Below, one piece after another: positions 36,301-45,385 of a stretch of DNA of 64,000 nucleotides. This DNA comes from Psilocybe azurescens (Eukaryota > Basidiomycota > Agaricomycetes > Agaricales > Agrocybaceae): the NCBI GenBank assembly GCA_023853785.1, contig JAJIRX010000704.1:186001-250000 (forward strand). Reading direction: 5' to 3'. The position numbers were made by a program, and so were the translations under genes. The stretch's first letter is position 1, and each line of letters opens with the position of its first letter. The notes under the pieces are model-generated. The model worked only from the letters and a program-made list of their open reading frames with translations. It was not told the origin of the DNA and made no database searches.

Positions 36301-38236
36301 TGTCAGCTAAGTATGTATACTAACTACTAATAAGTACTAATCGCACGACCCACCCCGATGACAGTTGACTTCCGTCTCTGAGTCCGAGAACTTAGGCAAT
36401 GCGCCATGTGCCTCTGCGCGGGTCTTACAAGTAGTTTACCCTAGCTCGCGCTATCCTATGGCGGAAGTCCGCGCTGATATCGGCACTACTTATAGTGGTA
36501 TGTGGATCGACATGTTCATGCTCATACTGCCAATCCCGCCGCCGGGTCGATCCTCCTGATTCCTTCTGAAGCCCAAGATCGCTTAAGCCTTGTCTTGTAT
36601 CCGCGCCTAACTGGAACTCGTATGATTCTCTGACGAGGTTTGTGGTCTTCGGCTCCTCCTATCTCTCTTGGAGCCATGTTCGCTCGTAAATTGGAGTCTT
36701 CTTGAAACTCGGAGCGTTGTCTCTTATGGTGGTCCTTACAGTTTGGGGTATTATGAAGCTCAAGCCCTACGCGTACCAAAGATGTATCAAGACGACCTTA
36801 ATCTAGGCCAATGATCTGGTCCTTTTCCCTCTGGAGCTCAATGCTCTACCTCTTCTGCCTGGACATATCGAGAATTTTCTTCCAAGAAACTCAGCGCTCT
36901 ACCACGCCTCAGACCGGAGGTGGAAAGTATTCTCGAATAAACGATGGCGATCCTCCTCTCAGCAAACACGTCGTCTTCTGACCTACACCGTTAACGTTCA
37001 GAAAAAACACGGTATTCCTTCTCTCAGGTCGATGACAGCATCGATATCCGTGTTATTCTTGTGCTGAAACTCAAAAGTGGCATGTTGTCCGAAGGGGCTT
37101 AATTATGGGCTACAATGTTTCCTAAATATACAACCCAGGTTGGCCGGAATCTCAGATGATACGTCCTGATACGTCTTGAGGGATCACTGGAACACAGTCA
37201 AATTGGCCATACTCCACTTACGGTTCTATTTTTTTCTTTTCCATGGCTATTATCGCCTTCAAACCTCCCAGAGTCGGCCGGCTACTGCGGTGTACTGTGT
37301 TCTATTTACTGCGCATAGCAACAGTTTGTCAGGAGAAAAGAGAAAGGAAGACTCGAATGCTCGGAAATCAGCCTGCCCCTCAATTAATCAACTTCATGTC
37401 CATTATATCATACGAGATCATACGCGTTTCCGTAAACGTGGTCGGCTCTGCGGATGAGTGGTAATGGGACGATGTACGACTGCATAATTAACATTATGAT
37501 TATATGATATATCACTGGGGGCGGCAGTATGAGATTAGTAACGATTTAGGCATGTAGCCAATGTCGAGAAGGCGAAAATTTTATCTCCGTCAGTCCGGAC
37601 CAAGAGAAGGAATGTTCCATAAGAGAGAGAGATCGTAGGTTTTCTTCCTATGTACCAAAGCCATAGTAATTAGGGCCTTTGGACCATATTCTGCATTGTC
37701 CTGTCACCTTAGATACACATCAATTTTACCGCGAAACATGCGAATGAAACAATAGCGTCGTGTTCAGGAGTGTTGATGCCGCTCAACCATCAAGTCGTTC
37801 ATCAGCTTATACAGCCTCGCAGACTGTTGAAATAGAGGCCAATGTTCGAATGTCAAGAACATGGCGCTTATATTTCTGTGCTGCCACACATGTAAATTTA
37901 TATTTCTCATGCTGCCCTTTCACTTAACATTTCGACACTATCAGCTCATGGCATGTCAGACCGAGCACCCATGACAAGGCTGCTGTGATAAAAATCAGAG
38001 TGCGAGTGGCTATTTATACGATCCTGGGAGATATTCGTGCGCTCAATTACTTGGTCCTGATGCATACGTTGATTGATATCGTCCGGTCATTGTTGCCCTG
38101 CACGCCGAATACAATGCATTTTAATAACCCATCATTGCAAGAGACAAATATTTGAACTATGAAGGACCAAGTTCCTTCACGATATTTTTGCTTCCAAGGA
38201 CAGGCTTTCCCTATCCACCACCAGGTATTCTGTACC
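33307..38236. other. Gene-poor stretch
   Basis: About 4.9 kb, the longest empty interval here. No ORF carries a recognisable domain and no consistent splice-joined frame was found. The part next to 33307 must hold the P450 promoter. 35.8-36.8 kb differs in texture, with more GC and many CACTAG/ACTAA-like short motifs, and may be old mobile-element debris; this was not confirmed. Confidence 0.4.
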
Positions 38237-39421
38237 ATGTTCAAGTTCACCGAGCTCATTCCTGGCCCTGGTCAGTCTCCAACTCTCCAAACAATGGCGA
38301 CGTCGTTATCAATGATTGCATACTCCTTCGTCATCGTTCTGTTGGTGGATTGCACCAGACGTTTATTGAAGGCAGACTATATTCAATCCAAATGGATGAA
38401 GCCTTTCTTGTTTCTTTATCTAATCGTCATAGTCCTACTATCAACACTCACCGTCGTCCAAGAAACGGTCTACATTTCAAAAGACGGTAAACCAGACTCG
38501 ACAAGTAGGCTCACTGGGACGTCGCAGCCCGCTGTTCTCTTTGGTATATTCGATGTTCCGATATCTCTTCCGTTCACAATCTGGGGTGCGGATATCTTTA
38601 TGGTATTTACGTCCTTGCGCTTACATTTAATGATCATTCCACTCACGTGGGGACGACTAGATATGGAGATGCGCCATGATCTATCAAACGACGCCTCCTT
38701 CCATTCAAGCCGGAGTTGCGTGTGTTCTATTTATCCTCTCCCTAATTTCCTTAGGTATTCACCCTTCCATTATGATTCTTGCTTCGTAATACAGCCATTT
38801 TACTGACTGATTTAATGTACAACCCGCAGGTGGTGGAATATTCTTTTTCCTCCAACCCGTCTACTCAATCGTCAATGGTGTCGTTTTTATCGTCATAATG
38901 ACTACAGCCGCCAATATCGTGCTCTCTTCCCTGATCGCCGGGCGTATTTTATATTACGAGCGACGCGTCAGAAAATCTCTTGGTGTGTTCAATGATCCTG
39001 CTTACAAAAGAGCAGTGACCATCTGTGTCGAATCTTGCGCGCTGATTGTGGTAGTCAGCGTGCTATTTGTGATCCTGTACTATGCAGATACACACAGCGC
39101 CTTTCTCTTTCCCCTGGTTCTTCTCCCTCATGTTTGTGTAAGTTGTTCAGTTGTTTCAAAACAGGAGATAAAGAGGAATGGTGAAGGCTAATTGCCTCTG
39201 CATTTTCAGGTGATATCTCCGATGCTTATCATCTCCCGAGTTGCCCAGGGACGGGGTACGACGACTATGAACCTCTCGCAAATCCAGACTCCAAATATCA
39301 CCAGTCAGGATATGGAGCCACGCCCCCTGCGCCAATACAGTTCAATGCCTCTACTGCGAGCCCTAGTACTTGTACCGCCACAGATAGTAGCACGGCGTCG
39401 ATTCAAAATTCCGCTGTATGA
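38237..39421 (+). CDS. Serpentine (about 7 TM) membrane protein C
   Basis: ATG at 38237 (FTELIPGPGQSPTLQTMA). Introns at 38603-38660, 38755-38829 and 39138-39209 join cleanly. Hydrophobic segments are LSMIAYSFVIVLLVDC, MKPFLFLYLIVIVLLSTL, VACVLFILSLISLGGGIFFF, VVFIVIMTTAANIVLSSLIA and ALIVVVSVLFVILYY. The motif ADIFMIWRCAMIYQ plays the part of the xxIYRCYVIW motif in copies A and B, so this is a more distant relative or analogue. The family is common in Agaricomycetes and of unknown function. A one-base shortage in the G4 run 39253-39256 shifts the tail. In the repaired frame it reads GYDDYEPLANPDSKYHQSGY with Ser/Thr-rich sequence and stops at 39421; as written the frame ends at 39485 with an unnatural tail. 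Confidence 0.72.
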
Positions 39422-39892
39422 CTGGACACTTAGACGACTTTATGGGCTCGGTATACAGGATATCAGAGCCTATGCAAACCAATAGGGGCGTCTAGCGCCA
39501 GCAACATCACCGATGACCTCAACACTTAGCCAGTTCGTATCCGGCGTCAGTGAGGCTGTGTGAAGCCTGGCGCTCTCAGAACCCATAGTTCGAGAGGGAA
39601 CTAAGTAAATAATATATCTTAGTGACCTGAACCAGTTGGTAGTGAGTTTACATGAGCCTGCAGTATATTAAATAGTACTATTCTAGAAAATAGTGTGGGA
39701 ATTAGTAAATAGAACTTGAATACATGAAGACACAATATTGGTTTTGTCAATTTTGACACTTTCCTGAGGCTCTTGCCTGTTACGGTCATATATACCGAGT
39801 ATTAGACGAGCGGAAAGCATGGAGTTCATATTTTGCCATCATCATCTCTTATATTTCACTGATCTGATCTCCAGGATATCTCAAATATAAGT
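39422..39892. other. Intergenic, no gene seen
   Basis: About 470 bp of AT-rich sequence between the serpentine gene and the F-box fossil; no feature was recognised. Confidence 0.5.
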
Positions 39893-40262
39893 GCAATGGA
39901 GTTGTACAATTATATGTGCACGCACGATCCTGGTTTGAGAACTTGAACAACTCGACACTACCAGACGGCGTCACCACCAACTTCATATTATCGTGATCGT
40001 ACGCACTCACATAATATCGATGTCTGTCTAGGAGAGACTACCACCAACATGCGAAGATGCCAAATAGGGCTACCACTCTGTTCATGATCCTCATTGCACA
40101 CTATACAAGTCATACTATGAAGCTCTGAGTAGACCACCACCCTTCCTGGATTCCTAAATAGCTATATTGGTCTCAGAACACTTGTTGTCGTAGTCATGTG
40201 GGATAAAGAACCATATTCCACTCTTGTGCAGACAAAGATTTTTGCGCTGGTTAAGTTTCAAC
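39893..40262 (+). pseudogene. Fossil fragment of the F-box gene (third copy)
   Basis: Nucleotide-level match to the middle of the F-box gene at about 42905-43250. Shared strings include TTGTACAA(C/T)TATATGTGCAC, GGTTTGAGAACTTGA, CACTATACAAGTCA and GACAAAGATTTTTGC. It lacks the 5' and 3' ends, has an insertion near 39988-40040 and a deletion of the GGYEVGPQF-coding part, and has no long open frame. The end of the match (ACTCTTGTGCAGACAA) is closer to the copy at 52-53 kb than to the neighbouring one. Confidence 0.75.
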
Positions 40263-40274
40263 GAGTGAGATATC

Positions 40275-40360
40275 AAGTCAGCAGGAATGAAGTCAAGAGA
40301 AACATCCTCACCGCCCATCGAAATCGATACACAAACATTGCGCCATACCGAGTACATATT
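40275..40360 (-). pseudogene. Fossil fragment of the kinase-like gene C-terminus
   Basis: The reverse strand reads TRYG.MFVYRF and then an RMFLL-like string, matching TRYGIMFVYRCRQAARM at the C-termini of both full kinase-like genes. It is too short and divergent to be functional. It sits directly between the F-box fossil and kinase-like gene 1. Confidence 0.65.
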
Positions 40361-40416
40361 GATATAAAGATAAGTTTAGGAAGCCAATAAAAAAGCAATT
40401 CCTTATGGTATTCACT

Positions 40417-42101
40417 CTAATTAGTTACGGATATGGGCAAAAATTGAATACTGAGACAAAAAGTCAAAGGTCGAAAGATGAGGCGAGGTATAAATAGAGC
40501 CATCCTCGCGGCCTGTCGACATTGATAAACAAACATTATTCCATACCGAGTATTGGTATATAAGTAGTTCAATGTGCGGAACAAAATGGAGTTTCGGTCT
40601 TCACGATAATTCGCCCATTTCGCAACAAAGTCTGCAGGCAGATTTTCCCATATGTCGAATAGGCAGTAATATAGAATTGGTGGTGCAATCTTGAGAATGG
40701 GAGTTTTAGGGGAGACAGTGGCCACGACGCTGTCTGCGAACGCAAGGGCCTCTTGCGCCGTGAATCTTTTGTTGAGTTTAGATGTCACCATGCGGTCGAT
40801 GAGCGGCGCAAGGAGGGGGACATCCGGAATAATGTACTAGGAAAAGCAATTCTGAGCATATATCAGATGTGAGAAGTATGAGCTATGATACCTGGAATGT
40901 ATCACAAAAGTAGATTCCAAGTAGTGCAACGTCGTATTTGAACGGGTCGTAATCAACATGCCCATGCATTGTTTCGTACGGTGGGAAAAAGCAACCTACG
41001 TTGGCTTCAAGTATCGGTAAGCGGGGATTGGGCCCATAAGTCTCCTCATCCAGCAGAATCGAGAAGTCGAAGTCGGTTATGGCACATCTTATATCGCCTC
41101 GCTTCAGTAGCTCCCATCTGAAGTCATTGAATTTCATAGTGACGATCGTTGCATTTGAGAAGTGGTTGACTAGGAGATTCTGTTCTCTTAAGTCCTATTC
41201 AGAGATAAAGATAAGCTCTAGAGTAATTTGGGAGCGAAGTAACGACCTACGCGGTGGTAAATTCGATTCTTCTGAAGGAATACGAGACCCTATCGCCAAT
41301 TGAACATCACCATCAGAAAATGGCTGTTATGGCTTGTTGAAGACCACAAACCTTTAACAGGGATCTTATGCGTTGCACCGCAGAATAGAGCGTAGGGTGA
41401 GGCGGCCTCATAGTAGAATCCCATCTTCAAATAATATTAATCATTAATGCGCTCGCTGGAAATCAAACTAGAAATGACCTGGGCATAATTACAAACCAAT
41501 GGTCCTCGCATGGTAAAAGTTCAAGAATAGGGATGATGGAAGGGAAAGTGTCGCGATTTAGAAGGTCAGGTTGGGCTGCGAGCAGATGGAGAATTTTATC
41601 CTCCTCGGAACCACCTTTTATAAGTTTTATTACGACGTGTCTTCCTATTGTGTCCTGAGCATACATTATACGTCCCTACACACAACCATTAACCCGTCGT
41701 CGTCGTCCAGAATCAGTATTAAAAAAACTTACTGAAAGCTCATCAATCGTACTATAGTAAGGTCGCATAGGCATCTCTCGATAGGCTTCTCGGTCTCCGC
41801 CCATATACGCATACGGAAACGGATCTTCTGCGTCAAAGATTTCATCCTCTGCATCCAATTTAGGATGGGGATTGTATGGAACAGTCGACTTTGCATACTC
41901 ATATTCAACACCTTGCACCGTGACAAACTCGTAAAGGTGATATCCTCGTTCCGCAAACCAACTTCCCATTGATTCCCAGAACTTCAACAACCCGATGCGG
42001 TCGACGGCGTGTCTGTCGCCAGGATCAAATGGAATCTATGCTAGGCGTCAGGGATTTTCTCAGTTCAAAGAGACGAACCAGTGACTTACCAATTTGGCCA
42101 T
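40417..42101 (-). CDS. Kinase-like protein 1 (left copy)
   Basis: The start at 42101 gives MAKL, then an intron, then IPFDPGDRHAVDRI and FWESMGSWFAERGYHLYEF. The kinase fold follows: RHVVIKLIKGG with the ATP-site Lys, EEDKILHLL (helix C Glu), PILELLPCEDHWFVIMPR (hinge), the catalytic loop HR|DLREQN across an intron, and ITDFDFSILL where the usual DFG is DFD. The C-lobe has HVDYDPFKYDVALLGIYF and RMVTSKLNKRFTAQEAL. The tail ends at 40417 in hydrophobic, basic sequence. This family is widespread in Agaricomycetes. HRD and the VIK Lys suggest possible activity, and DFD is unusual. It is divergent from the F-box gene 1 and about 90% similar to kinase-like 2 in inverted orientation. Confidence 0.75.
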
Positions 42102-42506
42102 GGCTTCCAGAGAGCAAAGGTAGCTGGCAACTTGAAAATATTCAAGCACGTTGGAAGAAGCCCCCGAGTTAGTTTACTAGGAACATCCAAACCTCGCTGC
42201 GGCTTTATGCGGCCCGTGCACTAACTAACACACACCGCCAAATATCAACCTACAATGCGACAATGTGGCTCTCCGATAAAATGAATCCCCTTACAGCTCA
42301 GACGATATACTAATCATAGAAAAACTTGTTTATGTTTCGTCGAATGCATACCAAAGATCAGTGTTCTACCCATCTAAGTTTTGAGGAACTTGGCAGTTAT
42401 GCTCTAAAATTGTTCTGCTTTGTGACCCGTTTCCCGCGGGAACAGGTGTCAATCAGAGAAGATCAGAGACCTAACACTGGTGCCCTTTCCTCCCTTCCTG
42501 CTCCCA
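42102..42506. promoter_or_regulatory. Shared divergent promoter, left pair
   Basis: About 400 bp between the two divergent starts, kinase-like 1 (-) and F-box 1 (+). The equivalent 399 bp in the right arm (53463-53861) is similar, so the pair was duplicated with its promoter. Co-regulation is inferred from this arrangement. Confidence 0.5.
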
Positions 42507-43922
42507 ATATCTTCCCCTCCCGCAGAAGAGGGCCATACACCCGTCTACTCTTCATCTGGCTTCGAAGATAGCGCTTTCACGAAGGTCTCCCCAGAGATAT
42601 GGTGTGAAATCATGGAAAATGTCCACGCCGTTAGAGTACCACTGGCATTTGCACCAGGATCATCACAAAAGGACCTGGTATCCTGTTCCCTCAGTTGTCG
42701 TCAACTCGTATATCCTAGTCAAAGCATGCTATTCAAAACGTTATTTTTGAATTCCAACAAGAAGGTCACGTCTATCCTACGTAGCCTTTCACATGCGCCT
42801 CATCTCGCTAGACACATTCGTCAACTAGTCATAGTACATGGTTCTCACGGCATATCGTGGTCAGGGGATAAAGACGAGATTATGGCACTTCAAGCTCTGT
42901 GTACTGGGGTTGTACAACTATATGTGCACCCAGGACATCGGTTTGAGAACTTGAGCAACTCGACGCTGCCGGACGGAGTCACCGCCAACACGCGAATATG
43001 CCAAACAGGGCTACTATTCCGTTCATTACCCTCAGTGCACACTATACAAGTCACAATGCGGAGCTCTGAGCAGGCTACCGCCCTCCCTAAATTCCTAAAT
43101 GGATATATCGGGCTCAGGACGCTCATTGTCGTCAACTTCCGGGATAAAGGACCATCGGGTGGATATGAGGTTGGGCCACAGTTTTCTTTGCAGAATCTTG
43201 TACTCTACTCTTCAAGTATTACAGACAAAGATTTTTTGCTCTGGTTAATCCCCGCGCTTAAGGAACTGAAGCGTCTGGATATCAGGGGGAACATGGCGTT
43301 CACCTGGACGAATTGGAACTACGCGGTGCAAGGGAAAGCAATCCCTTTCATCGATATTTCCTTCAGAGATTGGATACGAAGAATTGGTGGGCCGGTGACT
43401 GACTTGAGCATCAATATGGCAGATTCTGGTCAAGGTAAATGCGATAACTCTTATGATGCCCACAACAAGGACATAGCAACTGACCGAAAACAAATATCAG
43501 GCCTCAACGAGCTTCTCTCGCTCTTAGAATATACACCACGAGTCCAAAAATTGACAATCGGTCGATTGTCGATGTTTAAAACATCACCTATGTCATTCAA
43601 CCGCATCATCGAAGTATCCACACAGCGCAGACTGGCGTCATTGTCATTAAATTTCTTCGTAGAGACGAGTGATGACAAATACTCGGATACTCAGGCCGCG
43701 GAGGATCTGTGGCGCGATTTCCAAAGTACTCTGAAAGAACAACACTGGGAGTCGCTTACTTACGAACTCGATCTCGATTTCACTTTTGTCTGCAAGAACA
43801 GGGATATTCCGGCGCACTTCCGTGAGATATACGTCACCTTGGAGGAGAGACTGTTCGAGATTCTTCAGCCATTCTCATCGCGACGTTTGCTTCGCATATC
43901 TCGCGGGCGGTCTTTCTTCTAA
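42507..43922 (+). CDS. F-box protein 1 with lost start codon
   Basis: One long frame, with an F-box-like motif near the start (KVSPEIWCEIMENV) and then leucine-rich-type segments (LARHIRQLVIV, GLRTLIVVNF, LKELKRLDIRG, VQKLTIGRLSMF). It ends RGRSFF at 43922. F-box proteins link substrates to SCF ubiquitin ligases. Where copy 2 has ATG (53462), this copy has ATA at 42507-42509, and the next in-frame ATG (about 42612) lies inside the F-box motif. Either it starts from an upstream exon not seen, or it uses a non-ATG or truncated start, or it is dying. The frame is otherwise open for more than 470 codons, which argues for recent or ongoing function. Confidence 0.65.
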   Translation: MSSPPAEEGHTPVYSSSGFEDSAFTKVSPEIWCEIMENVHAVRVPLAFAPGSSQKDLVSCSLSCRQLVYPSQSMLFKTLFLNSNKKVTSILRSLSHAPHLARHIRQLVIVHGSHGISWSGDKDEIMALQALCTGVVQLYVHPGHRFENLSNSTLPDGVTANTRICQTGLLFRSLPSVHTIQVTMRSSEQATALPKFLNGYIGLRTLIVVNFRDKGPSGGYEVGPQFSLQNLVLYSSSITDKDFLLWLIPALKELKRLDIRGNMAFTWTNWNYAVQGKAIPFIDISFRDWIRRIGGPVTDLSINMADSGQGKCDNSYDAHNKDIATDRKQISGLNELLSLLEYTPRVQKLTIGRLSMFKTSPMSFNRIIEVSTQRRLASLSLNFFVETSDDKYSDTQAAEDLWRDFQSTLKEQHWESLTYELDLDFTFVCKNRDIPAHFREIYVTLEERLFEILQPFSSRRLLRISRGRSFF

Positions 43923-45385
43923 GACTGAAGGTCCAATGTATCCTCTTAGGTAGATTGGACAAAAACATACATATATGCTGCAAATATCCCGAACAGAGGA
44001 CGGTCGGCGGGGGCATCTTCTCGCTGAGTACATGTCTTCACAGTCATCCAATCTCATACCGTACGCAACCCACTTCGACCTGCGCACCACATCCCAGGGA
44101 CTACGGACCAGTCTTCGATAACCATTTTCATTCCCAAAGGCACGGTTTAAACAACGATCGATGAGATTTCAGAGTATTGTACAAAACAACAAGTGGGAGA
44201 ACAGAGGGAAAAAAGGAAAAAGGAGTGTGTCAAACGCGTTGGAAGTCGACAGTCGTGTATACAAGAAAAATGTAGTATAGAGTATATAAGACAACGAAAC
44301 AAAAGAAGAGATGCCCTGCGTCGTGACTCGCCGACCAATACATGATGTTGTGTGTGCGAGTAGGGGTCGGTGGTGGGAAGTCGTGAACGAATAAATGAAC
44401 AGAAAAAATGTAGAAGAGATGCAAAAATTTGTTATGATATAAGGAAGAAAGAAAGAAATCAAATTCGTAACCGTCGTCGTCGTCGTCATATTCGTACACA
44501 CAAATAAAAGAAGAAATGAAAGAAAAATAATATGACAAAAAAAAGCAAAAAAAAAAAAAAGATTTCGTCGTAAAAACCAAGAAAGATGACATGTTTGCGT
44601 TGTGGGTTTGTTGTGTTAGATATGCCAATAATGCGTTGAGTTGCAGTCGAGTTGCAGTGTGATCATGGATAGCGAGGGGAGGGGCGGGGGTTACGAAAGA
44701 GCGATGATAACGATGATGACGATGATTGGATGATTGGTGGTGAAAATGACAATGATGATATGATGATGGTGTTGTTATTGGAGTCGATGGCGCCGGCCAT
44801 ATGATGCTGGAGTCGATGGTGGTGCTGATGGTGGTGGTAACGTGGCGTCGATATCGGTTTCGACAATTTGGCGCGTGGCGGGCATCGGCAGATGCAAAGA
44901 AAATGACGAGAGAAAGAAAGAAAGGAGAAAAGAAAGCATACAACCGTCCCATCCTATCCTATCGTACACTCCAAAAGATCAAAAATTCGAAATCAAAAAA
45001 GGTGAAAAAAGAAAAAGAAATTAAAATCAGAAAATCAAAAGGAAGGAAAAAAGAGCAGATATGAAAAAAGAAGCAGGAAGCCCCCCGCAAAAAAAAAAAA
45101 TACAAGTCCGAGAAGACGTTATGGTTTACAACAACAATTCCACAATTTCGGAGATTTCCTTCCTTACTTCATTCCCTTCCTTTCAATCCATATCCATATC
45201 AAGATCCATTTCCATGCCGTCCCACTGCCTCCTCCCACCACCACCACCACCACCACCACCACCACCGTATTTCTCTTCCCGTTCGCGTTCTTCCCTCTCC
45301 TCCTCTTCCTCAGCATCCTCGTCCTCCTCCCTCACACTAAACCCAACGCTCATCTCATCCTCCTCCCTCTTCATGCCCATGCCCA
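43923..45385. other. Intergenic: end of left arm, then A-rich sequence
   Basis: The first 420 bp belong to the inverted-repeat arm. From about 44340 the sequence is unique, A-rich with several A runs, and should include the 3' region of the C2H2 gene. A (CCA)n tract lies at 45235-45266. Ser/Pro-rich ORFs here are composition artefacts. Confidence 0.5.
45235..45266. repeat. (CCA)n microsatellite
   Basis: About ten CCA units in the 3' flank of the C2H2 gene. Confidence 0.95.

Larger units (their letters stand above)
40417..44339 (+). repeat. Left arm of inverted duplication (kinase-like/F-box pair)
   Basis: The stretch holding kinase-like 1 (-) and F-box 1 (+), plus about 420 bp after the F-box stop, reappears as its reverse complement at 51642-55548. 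Sampled coding stretches are about 90% identical by eye. At the outer end identity stops abruptly after GTGACTCGCCGACCAA, near 44339. The other boundary is diffuse because the kinase 3' ends diverge. Confidence 0.85.

Noticed and set aside
44663..44952. His/Ser/Thr-rich ORFs on the minus strand
   Set aside because: They arise from GAT/GGT-type low-complexity sequence; no conserved features.
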